Assembly (NCBI RefSeq): GCF_014200675.1
Contig: NZ_JACHCI010000003.1
Coordinates: forward strand, 124,001 to 188,000
Origin: Janthinobacterium saanense
GTDB taxonomy: Bacteria; Pseudomonadota; Gammaproteobacteria; Burkholderiales; Burkholderiaceae_D
Direction of reading: 5' to 3'
Length of the DNA: 64,000 nucleotides
The notes beneath the pieces are model-generated. The model ran no database searches. It was not told the DNA's origin and worked only from the letters and a program-made list of their open reading frames with translations. Positions 44,870-55,430 of the stretch are shown here, piece by piece (the first letter of the stretch is position 1; each line of letters begins with the position of its first letter). A program made the position numbers and the translations under genes.

Positions 44870-47737
44870 TTAACGGAACTTGTATTCCGCAGTCAGGCGT
44901 ACGGCACGGCCGGTGACGTCGGACGTGTCTTGCGGAATCACACCACCACCACTAGCATTGAAGGCGCGCAAGTCCACCGGTGGACGGCGGTTGGTGACGT
45001 TACGGATAAACATCGACAAGGTCAGATCCTTGATACCGGTGTAGTTGACGTTGTAGTCCAGGCGCTCATAAGCCTTGACCTGGCAATCATCGGCCGACCA
45101 TTTTTTCGCGGCGCAACCAGCCTGGGTATAGGTGGTGTCGAAGTAGTCGGTGTTGAGCGAGGTCTTGCTTTGGTAGTTCAGACGCAGGCTGTTGCTGAAG
45201 TTGCCAGTCTGTATGGACGCACCAACGTTGGCTGATATTTTCGAGTAGCCATAGCGGCCTGCCAGGTTGTCGCCGAAGCTGTTCAGCGAACTGCTGAAGT
45301 TCTTCAGATCCAACAGGTAGGTCGCGTTGGCGCTCAGGTCGAGGCGGCCGAAGCGGGTAGGAATACGGCTATTGGCGCTCAAGTCCAGACCGCTCGTCTT
45401 GGTGCGCGACACGTTCAGGAACTCGCCCGAGGTCGAGGCCAGTGGGCCCGCTGTGACACCGTACTTGGCTTGCTCGGCAGCGGTGAAGGTCTTGTCGGCA
45501 GACAAGGGCAGGCGGTTGATGACGCCCGGTGCCTGATCCGCTTCTGCGGCCAGCAGGTCATCTGTCGATTTCAGGCCGATTTCATCCTTGCGCTGGATAT
45601 TCCAGTAGTCCAGCGAAATGCTGGTGCCCTTGATTGGTTCGATCACGAAACCAATGGTGCCGCTGTGTGTGGTTTCCGGTTTCAGGTTCGGATTGTTACG
45701 CACGATACTGGCGACCCCCGCAGCGCACTCTCTACCTTGAACCGTATCGGCGCGTGCCAGCAAGAGTGCTTTGTTCGGATCGCTGGCCGGTAGGGCTTTG
45801 GCTTGCGTTTGCAAGTCGTTGGACAAGGCTTGCGCCTGATCGCAACGCTTCGGATCGACGACGCCATTGTCGAAGGCGAATTTGGTCGATTGCGCACTTT
45901 CGGTCAGGTTGGGCGCGCGGAAACCGGATTCCAAGGTACCGCGGAACAACAGGGTGGGCGTGACTTCCCAGCGTGCGGACACTTTTGGCGAAGCATGGGT
46001 TTTAAAGCCTGGGAATTTATCGACGCGTGCTGCTCCCACTGCCTCCAGGGTAGACGTCAGCGGCAGGTTGATTTCGGTAAATGCAGCTTCCGTCGTACGG
46101 CTGGCATTGGCCGACGATGCGCCATAGCCGACGATATCGCCGGACAGCAGATTGTCCGTAGGCGTGATCTGGAACTTCTCGTGGCGCAGTTCCATCCCCA
46201 CGGCCAGGCCAATGGCGCGGCCATCGATCTTGCCCACTTCGCCGCTCAATTTGGCGTCAGCGAAGTACTGGGTGATCTTGCCGTCATAGCCTTGCGCCGG
46301 GAACAGGGTGTTGAGCACATCTGCCGAATTCTTTTGGCCGATCTTGTAGCCATGGTTGAAGAAGTTCGGGTCCAGTACGCTACCTGTGTTCGGATCGATC
46401 TTGGTGTAGTCGCCCACTTCCTTGATGAAGCCACTGTCGCTCAGGGAGCCGTAAGTACGGTCCTTGGTTTTGCTACCCATGATGCCGACGGCGCTTTCCC
46501 AGTCAAAGGTGCTCCACTGGCCTTTCAGTCCCGTCAGCACGCGATACTGGTCGCTGCTCGTTTCACGGTAAGCAGGTGCATCAGCCCAGCGATAGCGCAG
46601 TTCGATGTCGTCGCCACTATGGTTCAACGGGTGGGTGCTCGGCAGGTATTGGTAAGTGAAGTCCTTGCCCTGGCCAGTGCTTGGATTGCCCCAGATCGTA
46701 TCAGGACTGGTCGAGCCGTAGGTGCCGAAAGCGTTGGTGTAGGTGGTTTTGGTGTGTGAAAACAGTACTTCGGAGAAGCTTTCAGTGCCGCCGCCCAGGT
46801 TCAGTTTGCCCGACAGCAAGGCATTCACGCGGTCTGCCTGTGGCACGGCTTCAAAGCGCGAGAAGCGGTCATACACGCACAGGCCGGCGGCGTTGAGCGT
46901 GGTGCAGCCTGGCACGGCGCCCTGGCCGATCAGGTTGCCAGGATAGGAAAAGGTCGAAGGAGCGCCACGGTTGCCAAACATCTGGCCGCTGCCAGGTGCA
47001 ACCGCAGAGAATTTCGTACCATAGGTCGGGTTGATGTGGTCGACGACATCGCGCCACAGTACTTCGCCGCGCTTGAACACTTCGAGGTTGGCCAGCACAT
47101 TGTATTTGTCCGTGCTGAAGTCGCCCACGCCGGCGGTGATGCTGGCCGTCTTGGTGTTGAACTGTTCATGGGCAACCGACTGGTCGTAGCCAGCGCGTAC
47201 CTGCACGCCCTGGTAATCGGAGCGCGTGATGATGTTGATCACACCGGCCACGGCGTCGGAGCCATAGATGGCCGAACCGCCGTTGCGCAATACCTCGATG
47301 CGTTCGATGGCGTCCAGCGGCAGCGAGTCCAGATTGGTGAAGACTTCGTTGTAATCGGCCAGCGCATACGGGGCGACGCGGCGTGAGTTGAGCAATACCA
47401 GGGTCGATTGCTTGCCCAGATTGCGCAGCGAAACAGCGGATGCGCCGCCAGCGAAGGAGTTGGAGCCGCCGATATCGGACAGGGCGCCAGTGGACGCGGT
47501 CAACGTTTCAAGTGCTTCCTTGACCGAGTTCACGCCCAGGCGGACGATGTCTTCATGTTTCAGGATCTGTACTGGCGTAGCCGTTTCCGTATCGATGCGT
47601 TTCAGGTTGGAACCCGTCACGAGGACTTTTTCAATCGGCTTGTCGCCTGAATCCGAGTCCTGTGCCAATACCACTTGTGATGTTGCAAGTGTCAGCGCGA
47701 CAGCGATAACACTCTGTTTCAGTCCGATTTTTTTCAC
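44870..47737 (-). CDS. TonB-dependent outer-membrane receptor 3
   Basis: 955 residues from a GTG at 47737 with GGAG upstream. The signal peptide ends VVLAQD. The region KVLVTGSNLKRIDTETATP leads into the plug (LRNLGKQSTLVLLNSRRVAP, ERIEVLRNGGSAIYGSDAV). The usual NGRR is NSRR here. The barrel has several cysteine pairs (GCTTLNAAGLC, QAGCAAKKWSADDC) and ends in LTAEYKFR. The ligand is unknown. It is convergent with the S9 peptidase and shares its terminator. Confidence 0.94.
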   Translation of the reverse strand: MKKIGLKQSVIAVALTLATSQVVLAQDSDSGDKPIEKVLVTGSNLKRIDTETATPVQILKHEDIVRLGVNSVKEALETLTASTGALSDIGGSNSFAGGASAVSLRNLGKQSTLVLLNSRRVAPYALADYNEVFTNLDSLPLDAIERIEVLRNGGSAIYGSDAVAGVINIITRSDYQGVQVRAGYDQSVAHEQFNTKTASITAGVGDFSTDKYNVLANLEVFKRGEVLWRDVVDHINPTYGTKFSAVAPGSGQMFGNRGAPSTFSYPGNLIGQGAVPGCTTLNAAGLCVYDRFSRFEAVPQADRVNALLSGKLNLGGGTESFSEVLFSHTKTTYTNAFGTYGSTSPDTIWGNPSTGQGKDFTYQYLPSTHPLNHSGDDIELRYRWADAPAYRETSSDQYRVLTGLKGQWSTFDWESAVGIMGSKTKDRTYGSLSDSGFIKEVGDYTKIDPNTGSVLDPNFFNHGYKIGQKNSADVLNTLFPAQGYDGKITQYFADAKLSGEVGKIDGRAIGLAVGMELRHEKFQITPTDNLLSGDIVGYGASSANASRTTEAAFTEINLPLTSTLEAVGAARVDKFPGFKTHASPKVSARWEVTPTLLFRGTLESGFRAPNLTESAQSTKFAFDNGVVDPKRCDQAQALSNDLQTQAKALPASDPNKALLLARADTVQGRECAAGVASIVRNNPNLKPETTHSGTIGFVIEPIKGTSISLDYWNIQRKDEIGLKSTDDLLAAEADQAPGVINRLPLSADKTFTAAEQAKYGVTAGPLASTSGEFLNVSRTKTSGLDLSANSRIPTRFGRLDLSANATYLLDLKNFSSSLNSFGDNLAGRYGYSKISANVGASIQTGNFSNSLRLNYQSKTSLNTDYFDTTYTQAGCAAKKWSADDCQVKAYERLDYNVNYTGIKDLTLSMFIRNVTNRRPPVDLRAFNASGGGVIPQDTSDVTGRAVRLTAEYKFR

Positions 47738-48170
47738 TCAAACTCCCGTTTTTACTTTAGTTATGTATAGGTTTTTGTGCGTCACAGATCATGTGACTGC
47801 GGTTTTATTATATTTAGCGCTTGGACACTATTTCTAATAGTCAATTGCAAAAACAACACTCCATGTGTAACTGAATGTATCATTTATTACATTTTGGAAG
47901 GATTGTAAGGATTGCGGCTGCGTACCTGAAGGCTTGAGAACAGGGGGGTTATGAATGGCAGATGCTGACTTTTAGCGGTGGAATGCGCGAAATTTAGCGG
48001 GTATTATTACAGTGGTTAATTTGATACAGGCGCTTGACGGGTAATTGTTTTCGTGTCACCAGTGCTGTGCCTGGTTTGCGCGGTAGTGCACAGGCGTGGG
48101 TCGGCAGCAGATGTGGTTTGAGCACCTGTTGCCTGATGGTCGCCGCGCCGTATCGGCGCAGTCTGGTCTG
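47738..48170. other. 433-base gap upstream of receptor 3 and downstream of glnE
   Basis: No gene seen. The first ~160 bases are AT-rich and presumably hold the receptor 3 promoter. A GCGCCG/CGGCGC hairpin at 48145-48159 lies near the 3' end of glnE but has no T run. Confidence 0.5.
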
Positions 48171-50942
48171 TCAAGCGATCGCGGTTTCCTGGAAAATCGT
48201 TTGCCACAGGCGGCACACGTTGTCCGCATGCATGCGGACCCGTTCCGGTTCCACGCGGGCCAGGTCTTGCCCCTGCAGCCGCAACTGATGCTGCAGCTTG
48301 CGCAGTGCGCGGTAGGCGTCGGCAACCAGCGCGGCCAGGGAAGCGTCGATCAGCCCCAGTTCGCCGCACAGGCGCAGCAGGGCGATATTGCCCACGTTGA
48401 CCGTTAATTGTGGGTAGCGGGCCGCATGCTGCAGCACCAGGTATTGCACCATGAATTCGATATCGATCATGCCGCCCGCATCCTGCTTCAGGTCGAACCA
48501 GCCTGCGCGCTGTGGGTGTGCATCGAGCATCTTCTTGCGCATGGCCACCACTTCGCCTTTCAGCGGGCCATGTTCAGGGCGTTCCTTGCGCAGGATGGTG
48601 TCGCGGATGCGTTCGAACTGCTGGCCGATGGCGGCGTCGCCGGCGCAAAAGCGCGCCCGCGTCAGTGCCTGGTGTTCCCACACCCAGGCCGCGCTGCTCT
48701 GGTAGCGCTCGAACGCTTGCACGCTGGACACCAGCATGCCGGAGGCGCCATCGGGGCGCAGGGCGATGTCGACGTCGAAGAGGATGCCAGCCGAAGTGTG
48801 CGAGGTCATCCAGGTAATGAAACGCTGCGCCAGCCTGGCGTACAGGCCCGGCGCTTCCTGGTCGTCATCGTCGAACAGGAAGATCACGTCCAGGTCGGAA
48901 ACATAGCCGAGCTCCTTGCCACCGAGCTTGCCGTACGCGATGACGGCGAATTTCGGCACCTCGCGATGGCGCGTGGCCACGGTTTGCCAGGCGGCCGGAA
49001 TGGTGGCGGCGACGATGATGTCGGCCAGCTGCGACAGGTAATCGGCCAGTTTTTCCACGCTCAGGTCGCCAGCCAGGTCTTGCGCCAGGCACTGGAACAG
49101 CTGCGCATGGTGTGTTTCGCGCAGGATATCCATTTGCCGTTCCGTATCACCGGGCGCGTCATCGAGCTGGCGCTGCAGATCGAGCGCCAGCGCGGCTGGG
49201 TCGGGCACGCTATGGCGGATGCGTTCGTCTAACAGTTCGTCGAGCAGGATGGGGTGCTGCGTGAGGAAGGTGGCGGCCCAGCCGCTGGCGCAGACCATGC
49301 GCACCACCCGTTCTAGGGTGTGCGGGTATTCTGTCAACAGCGATAAATACGCCGAACGGCGCGCAATGGCTTCTAAAAAGTCCAGTAATCGCCCTAAAGT
49401 CGATAATTGGCTCGCCTTGCCGTTCGTTATCGAACAGTCGGCGATCAGCGGCAGGGCAGAGTTCACCAGGGCCACCAGACGCGTGCGGCTCGCTTCCGGC
49501 AACGATTGCAAGCGCGGCGCCTGCCAGGTGGCCAGCAGGCGCCGCGCACAAGCGGCCGGCTCGTCGAAACCCAGGGCGGCAAAACGCACTTCAATGGCTT
49601 CCTGCTGGTCCGAGGCGGTGGAGTCGTTCGAGCTTTGCGGATCGATGCCCGTGTCGGCCGGCGGCGTGCCGCTGCTCTTGTCGCTGAACATTTCATCGAA
49701 CTGGCCGGCGACGAACACGCGGTGCGCTTCGAGTTGGGCCAGCAAGGTCGCCGTATCGGGCAGGCCCATCATGTGCGCCACGAGCAGTCGGTCGGCGTCA
49801 TTCGCGGGCAGGGTATGCGTTTGCGCGTCGTCCAGGTATTGCAGGCGGTGTTCCAGATTGCGTAGAAAGGTATAGGAAGCAAGTAGTTGTTCGACGATGG
49901 TAGGCGTTAGCAGGTTTTTATCGGCAACAATGCGCAGGGTGGCCCGTGTGGAACGGTCGCGCAGTTCGGCGTCGCGCCCGCCGCGTATCAACTGAAAGAC
50001 TTGCGCCAGGAATTCGATTTCGCGGATGCCGCCGCGGCCCAGCTTGACGTTGTTGCTGCGGTCTGGATGCAAGCGTTCCTGGCGGTTGACCTCGGCGCGG
50101 ATCTGGCCATGCATGGTGCGGATGGCGTCGATCACGCCGAAATCGAGATAGCGGCGGAACACGAACGGGCGCACGATGGCGTCCAAAGCAGCGATATCGT
50201 CGGGCTTGCCCGTCACGGCGCGCGCCTTGACCCAGGCATAGCGCTCCCATTCACGGCCCTGCACGATCAGATATTGCTCGACCATGCTGAGGCTGGCGGC
50301 CAGCGGTCCCGAGTTGCCGTTCGGGCGCAGCGCCATATCCACGCGGAAAGTAAAACCATCTTGCGTGATCTCGGCCAGGGCGGCGATCAGCTTTTTGCCC
50401 AGGCGAATGAAAAACTCGTGGTTGGACAGGCTGCGCTGGCCCGGCTGCGTGGCTTGCGTGTCGCCGTCTTCGGGATACACAAAGATCAGGTCGATGTCCG
50501 ACGAGACATTGAGCTCGCCACCGCCCTGTTTGCCCATCGCCAGCACCATCAACTCCTGGGGCTGCCCCGATTCCTCGCCCACCGGCATGCCGTGCAGAGC
50601 CACCATTTCGGCCATCAGCGCATCGGCATGGGTGCGGATGGCAAAATCGGCGAAGCCCGTCATGGCCGTGACTACCTCGTTCAAGTCGGCCAGGCCGGCC
50701 AGGTCGCGTTCGATCAAGCCGCACACCAGCAGGTTGCGCAATCGCCGCATGGCGCGCTCAAGCGGCAGCGGCGGGTGGACCGCGTTTGCCTGGGCGGCCA
50801 GCGCGGCAGGAAAATCGATCTTGTCCAGTGGAGTGAGCACCAACTGTGCTACTTGTTCCGCGCGTTCGGGGGCGGCATTCAGCCAGCGCTGGTAAAAACG
50901 GGAGGCGGAACTGGAGACGGAGATCGGGGGCGTAGCACTCAT
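48171..50942 (-). CDS. glnE: glutamine synthetase adenylyltransferase/adenylyl-removing enzyme GlnE
   Basis: 923 residues, close to the usual ~945. Two nucleotidyltransferase domains are seen: an N-terminal one with GKQGGGELNVSSDIDLIFVYPE and a C-terminal one with GKLGGKELGYVSDLDVIFLFDDDD. Both keep the paired aspartates needed for catalysis, so both the removing and adding activities should be intact. It modifies the Tyr400 region of GlnA, encoded 25 kb upstream in this window, in response to PII and glutamine. It is divergent from the yhdP-like gene. Confidence 0.96.
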   Translation of the reverse strand: MSATPPISVSSSASRFYQRWLNAAPERAEQVAQLVLTPLDKIDFPAALAAQANAVHPPLPLERAMRRLRNLLVCGLIERDLAGLADLNEVVTAMTGFADFAIRTHADALMAEMVALHGMPVGEESGQPQELMVLAMGKQGGGELNVSSDIDLIFVYPEDGDTQATQPGQRSLSNHEFFIRLGKKLIAALAEITQDGFTFRVDMALRPNGNSGPLAASLSMVEQYLIVQGREWERYAWVKARAVTGKPDDIAALDAIVRPFVFRRYLDFGVIDAIRTMHGQIRAEVNRQERLHPDRSNNVKLGRGGIREIEFLAQVFQLIRGGRDAELRDRSTRATLRIVADKNLLTPTIVEQLLASYTFLRNLEHRLQYLDDAQTHTLPANDADRLLVAHMMGLPDTATLLAQLEAHRVFVAGQFDEMFSDKSSGTPPADTGIDPQSSNDSTASDQQEAIEVRFAALGFDEPAACARRLLATWQAPRLQSLPEASRTRLVALVNSALPLIADCSITNGKASQLSTLGRLLDFLEAIARRSAYLSLLTEYPHTLERVVRMVCASGWAATFLTQHPILLDELLDERIRHSVPDPAALALDLQRQLDDAPGDTERQMDILRETHHAQLFQCLAQDLAGDLSVEKLADYLSQLADIIVAATIPAAWQTVATRHREVPKFAVIAYGKLGGKELGYVSDLDVIFLFDDDDQEAPGLYARLAQRFITWMTSHTSAGILFDVDIALRPDGASGMLVSSVQAFERYQSSAAWVWEHQALTRARFCAGDAAIGQQFERIRDTILRKERPEHGPLKGEVVAMRKKMLDAHPQRAGWFDLKQDAGGMIDIEFMVQYLVLQHAARYPQLTVNVGNIALLRLCGELGLIDASLAALVADAYRALRKLQHQLRLQGQDLARVEPERVRMHADNVCRLWQTIFQETAIA

Positions 50943-51206
50943 GGTGGCGTTTTCTATCGTGTAGTAGGGGGTATCGGCGCGTAAAGTGACTGCGAACGCC
51001 GGGGGATGCGGTAAAATTGGGCCGCCGGTAGTTTGCTGCTTATTTGCCGCTTATTTGCTGCAGTGTCCTCCCGAACGATGGTAAGGGAGGCAAGGCGCAG
51101 ACGCAAGCGCCAGCAGGTCGGCAGCGCCATTGCGGCGAGCCCCTAGCCTGAGAATTCAGACGATTTTTGCCATTATTTGACGCCAGGCCAGTTTATTAGC
51201 TTATTG
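50943..51206. promoter_or_regulatory. divergent promoter region glnE / yhdP-like
   Basis: 264 bases without a gene. It has two adjacent copies of an 11-base unit (TGCTGCTTATT, TGCCGCTTATT) at about 51032-51055 and a TAAAAT box near 51011, but no confident promoter assignment. Confidence 0.4.
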
Positions 51207-54200
51207 ATGCAAAAACCGCCAGAAGCAAGCGAGACAGAGCATGTGCCATTGGCCCAGCGCTGGCAGCGGCTGCGTGCCGCCTATCGCATGGCAAATTTGG
51301 CCACCCACCACGTGCTGGGTTTTACCGTCAAAGCCGTGATGCTGGTCTATTTTGCCTTCGCCATCCTGTTTCTGCTCCTGCGCTACGCGATTTTGCCCAA
51401 TATCGATTATTACAAGAGCGATATCGAACAGGCGGCCAGCCACGCCCTGGGCAATCCCGTCAGCATTGCCCGTATTTATGCTTCGTGGCATGGTTTGCGG
51501 CCCAATCTGTTCCTCGGCGATGTTACCCTGCACGACAAGACGGGCCGTCAGGCGCTGAGCCTGCCCAGCGTTTCGGCCACTTTTTCGTGGTGGAGCATCC
51601 TGGGTTCGGTCCGTTTTGAAGAACTGGAAATCACGCGCCCCGACCTCGATGTGCGCCGCAGTGCAGACGGCAAGCTCTACGTGGCCGGCGTGCTGGTCGA
51701 TAGTAGCCAGGGCGGCGACGGCAAGGGCGCTGACTGGTTGCTGGCGCAGCACGACATCATCATCCGCGACGGCAAGGTACGCTGGACGGACGAGCTGCGC
51801 GGCACGCCGGAACTGGCGCTCGAACAAGTTAATTTGTTGCTGCGCAATCGCTGGCGCAGCCACCGCCTGGGGCTGCAAGCCACGCCGCCCGCCAGCCTGG
51901 CCGCGCCCATCGATGTGCGCGCCCACTTCACGCATCCGCCTTTCAGCACGCGCATCTCCGATATGTCGATGTGGAAGGGCGAACTGTATGCCGACTTGAA
52001 GAATGCCGATCTGGCCGCCTGGCGCCGCTACCTCGATTACCCGTTTGAATTGAGCCAGGGCAAGGGCGCCGTGCGCGCCTGGTTGAGCCTGGACCACGCG
52101 CGCCTGGCCGGTTTTACGGCCGACGTGGGGCTGACGGATGTGCAAGCCAGGCTGGGCGAGCATATCGCGCCGCTCGATTTGCTGTCGGTCAGCGGACGTG
52201 TTTCTGCGAAGGAAACACTGTCTGTCCAGACGCCGGTCGGCAAACCCACTTTTGGCGCGTATGGCCATCAGGTGGAGCTGACGGATTTCGCACTGCAAAC
52301 GCACGATGGCCTCAGTCTGCCGCCGACTACCTTGTCTGAACGCTTTACCGCTGCCACCAAACGCAAGCCGGCGCACACGGAAATCACGGCCCAGGCGCTC
52401 GATTTGCAAACCCTGGCTGCGCTGGCCGACAAATTGCCGCTCAGCGAGCAACAGCGCGAGCATCTCACTACCCTGGCGCCGCGCGGCGGCTTGCGCGATT
52501 TTTCGGCCGAATGGGACGGCGATTTCGCCACCGCCAGCAGTTACCGCGTGCGCGGCCGCCTGGTGGAACTGGGCCTGAATGCGCGTCCGGCCCGCCTGGC
52601 CATGGCGAAAACCGCCACCAGCCCGGCGCAGGCGGCTGCGCCTGCCATTCCCGGCTTCGATAAGCTCAGCGGCACGATCGACGCCAGCGACAAGGGCGGC
52701 AAGATTGATATCGATGCGCACGGCCTGGTCTTGCAATTGCCCTCTTATCTCAGTGATCCGGCTTTGCCGTTCGAGCAGTTCCAGATGCAGGCAAGCTGGG
52801 CCTTCGAAGCGAACAACATGCTGCAGGTCAAGCTGGACAAGCTCGATTTCAATCAGCAAGGCTTGCGCGCCAGCTTGCACGGCACGCACCGCATGCCGCT
52901 CGATGGCAGCAATCTGGGCGAGGTGGACTTGACGGGTACGCTGGACAATTTTGCAGTCAACACCATCGGCCGCTACCTGCCGGTGCAAACGCCCGAACAC
53001 TTGCGCCATTGGCTGACCGGTGCGCTGGAAGACGGCGTGGCGCGCGACGTGACGCTGCGTTTGCGTGGCGAACTGGATCATTTCCCATTCAAGGCCGACA
53101 CGGCAGCCCAGCGCAGCCGTGGTGAATTCCGCGTGGCAGGCAAGATCGACAATGGCAAGCTCAATTACGCGCCTGGCGAATTTGCCGAAAGCGGGCCGCT
53201 GGCCGGCAAGGCGCCGTTGTGGCCGCAGGCTGAAAAGATCAAGGGCAGTTTTTTGTTTGAACGTGCGCGCATGGAAATTCGCGGCGACACGGCCACCACG
53301 GGCGGCGTAGCCCTGAGCAATGTCAAAGCCGTGATACCGGACCTGACCGTCTTCGACACCCTGCTCGATATCGATGGTAATGCGGCCGGCCCCATGCAGG
53401 AATTCCTCAAATATGTCACGGACAGCCCCGTGCTGGCCTGGATCGACCATTTCACCGATGAAACGACAGCCACCGGCAACGCCAAGCTGGCCCTGAAACT
53501 GCACTTGCCGATCGAACGCTTGCTGGAATCGACGGTGCAGGGCAGCTTGCAGCTGGCGGGCAATGACGTGGTGCTGTTCCACGACATGCCACCCGTGCTG
53601 GGCGCGCAGGGCAAGATCGAGTTCAACGAGAAGGGCGTGAATCTGAACGGCTTGAACGGCAACCTGCTGGGCGGACCGCTGGCCATCTCGGGCGGCACGC
53701 AGCCTGACAATTCCATCCAGGTCAAGATCGCCGGCAATATGACGGTCGATGGCTTGCGCAAAACCTATCCGACCCCTGTGGTGCAGCGGCTGGCGAAGCA
53801 TTTGAATGGCGGCGCGCGCTACAACGGCTTGATCACCGCGCGCGATCACTTGCTAGTAGTCAATGTCGAATCGCCCTTGAACGGCCTGGGCCTGGATTTC
53901 CCGGCGCCGCTGAAAAAGGCCGCAGGCGACAGCTTGCCGCTGCGCTTTACGCTCACCGGTAATGCCGCCAATGCGGCCGGTCTGCGCACGGACGATATCC
54001 GCATCAATCTGGCGAACGGCATTGCCGCGCGCTACCAGCGCCAGAAGCAGGGCAAGGACGCCTGGCGTCTGGTGCGCGGCGGCATCGGCGTCAATGTGCC
54101 GGCGCCTGAACCGGACAGCGGCATGATGTTGAACGTGAACATGAAGTCGCTCGATGTGGACAGCTGGATCGCTGCCGGCAGCGAGATCGCCGGCAGCGGC

Positions 54201-55391
54201 ACGGCGGCAGTGGCCGATGCCGGCGCCGATGGCGACACACCTGATTTTGCGCAATATGTGGTGCCGGACGTGATGGCGGCGCGCGCCAGCGAGTTGATGC
54301 TCGGTGAGCGCAAGCTGGAAAACGTGGTGGTGGGCGCCACCCATCAAAAAGATGTCTGGCAAGCCAATATCGACGCCAAGCAAGTATCCGGTTATGTGAC
54401 CTGGCTGGAAACACCTTCCGGCCTGGGCAAGATGACGGCGCGGCTGTCGTCGCTGATCATTCCGGAATCGGCTGCGAACGACGTGAAAAACCTGCTGGAA
54501 GGCAAGAGCAGCGCGCAATCGATTCCTTCGCTGGATATCGTCGCCGAGCAATTTGAATTGTTCAATAAAAAGATCGGCCGGCTGGAACTGCAAGCCTATA
54601 ACACCATGGCGGCCGGCGGGCGCGAGTGGCGTGTCGGCAAGTTGCAATTATCCAATCCCGATGGCGCCCTGAGCGGCAACGGCAAATGGATACTCAAGGA
54701 TGGGCAAAGCACCACCAGCCTGCGCTTTGGACTCGATATCGTCGACGCCGGCAAGTTGCTGGACCGCTTCGGCTTTGTCGATACCTTGCGTCGTGGCAAG
54801 GGCCGCCTGAGTGGCGACATCGCCTGGAATGGCTTGCCGTATTCGCTGGACATTCCCAGCTTGTCCGGCAATATCGAAATGAATGTGGAATCGGGCCAAT
54901 TCCTCAAGCAAGATCCTGGTGCGGCCAAGCTGTTGGGCGTGTTGAGCCTGCAAGCCTTGCCGCGTTTGCTGAAACTCGATTTCCACGATGTGTTTTCCGA
55001 AGGCCTGGCTTTCGATGGCATCACGGCCAATGCCAGCATCAAGCGTGGCGTGGTGTCTACCGACAACTTGAAGATGCATGGCGTGGCGGCCACCGTCTTG
55101 ATGGACGGCACGGCTGACATTGCCAACGAAACGACCAATCTGCACGTAGTGGTGATCCCGGAATTTAATCTCGGTACGGGCCCGCTGGTGTATGCGCTGG
55201 CCGTCAATCCGGTGATCGGCATCGGCAGCTTTTTGGCGCAGCTCTTCCTGCGTGCGCCCGTGATGAAGGCGCTGACTTACCATATGCAGATCGCCGGGCC
55301 GTGGAAGTCGCCGGTGGTGACCAAGCTCGATGGTGGTAAATTGGAGCCGGTGCCTGCTGCGGCCGCGACGCCGGATGCAGTAGCGAAATAA
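51207..55391 (+). CDS. YhdP/AsmA-like giant envelope protein
   Basis: 1394 residues from the ATG at 51207; a TTG ten codons earlier is also possible, and neither has a clear ribosome site. A single N-terminal TM segment (about residues 36-60, HVLGFTVKAVMLVYFAFAILFLLL) is followed by a very long periplasmic part rich in beta-strand patterns and ending in an AsmA-like region (PVIGIGSFLAQLFLRAPVMKALTYHMQIAGPW). YhdP and related proteins form bridges that carry phospholipids between inner and outer membranes in E. coli. The same neighbour, TldD, is found next to yhdP there, which supports the call. It is the first gene of a unit with the nitrilase and tldD. Confidence 0.9.
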   Translation: MQKPPEASETEHVPLAQRWQRLRAAYRMANLATHHVLGFTVKAVMLVYFAFAILFLLLRYAILPNIDYYKSDIEQAASHALGNPVSIARIYASWHGLRPNLFLGDVTLHDKTGRQALSLPSVSATFSWWSILGSVRFEELEITRPDLDVRRSADGKLYVAGVLVDSSQGGDGKGADWLLAQHDIIIRDGKVRWTDELRGTPELALEQVNLLLRNRWRSHRLGLQATPPASLAAPIDVRAHFTHPPFSTRISDMSMWKGELYADLKNADLAAWRRYLDYPFELSQGKGAVRAWLSLDHARLAGFTADVGLTDVQARLGEHIAPLDLLSVSGRVSAKETLSVQTPVGKPTFGAYGHQVELTDFALQTHDGLSLPPTTLSERFTAATKRKPAHTEITAQALDLQTLAALADKLPLSEQQREHLTTLAPRGGLRDFSAEWDGDFATASSYRVRGRLVELGLNARPARLAMAKTATSPAQAAAPAIPGFDKLSGTIDASDKGGKIDIDAHGLVLQLPSYLSDPALPFEQFQMQASWAFEANNMLQVKLDKLDFNQQGLRASLHGTHRMPLDGSNLGEVDLTGTLDNFAVNTIGRYLPVQTPEHLRHWLTGALEDGVARDVTLRLRGELDHFPFKADTAAQRSRGEFRVAGKIDNGKLNYAPGEFAESGPLAGKAPLWPQAEKIKGSFLFERARMEIRGDTATTGGVALSNVKAVIPDLTVFDTLLDIDGNAAGPMQEFLKYVTDSPVLAWIDHFTDETTATGNAKLALKLHLPIERLLESTVQGSLQLAGNDVVLFHDMPPVLGAQGKIEFNEKGVNLNGLNGNLLGGPLAISGGTQPDNSIQVKIAGNMTVDGLRKTYPTPVVQRLAKHLNGGARYNGLITARDHLLVVNVESPLNGLGLDFPAPLKKAAGDSLPLRFTLTGNAANAAGLRTDDIRINLANGIAARYQRQKQGKDAWRLVRGGIGVNVPAPEPDSGMMLNVNMKSLDVDSWIAAGSEIAGSGTAAVADAGADGDTPDFAQYVVPDVMAARASELMLGERKLENVVVGATHQKDVWQANIDAKQVSGYVTWLETPSGLGKMTARLSSLIIPESAANDVKNLLEGKSSAQSIPSLDIVAEQFELFNKKIGRLELQAYNTMAAGGREWRVGKLQLSNPDGALSGNGKWILKDGQSTTSLRFGLDIVDAGKLLDRFGFVDTLRRGKGRLSGDIAWNGLPYSLDIPSLSGNIEMNVESGQFLKQDPGAAKLLGVLSLQALPRLLKLDFHDVFSEGLAFDGITANASIKRGVVSTDNLKMHGVAATVLMDGTADIANETTNLHVVVIPEFNLGTGPLVYALAVNPVIGIGSFLAQLFLRAPVMKALTYHMQIAGPWKSPVVTKLDGGKLEPVPAAAATPDAVAK

Positions 55392-55430
55392 GCGCAAGTA
55401 GCTGAACTAAGCTGAACGATAGGTGACATG

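Noticed and set aside
51201-53849. Long open frame of about 880 codons antisense to the yhdP-like gene
   Set aside because: Mirror effect of GC-rich codons; its translation is low-complexity (His/Gln/Arg/Gly rich), lacks any domain, and the + strand gene is a clear family member.
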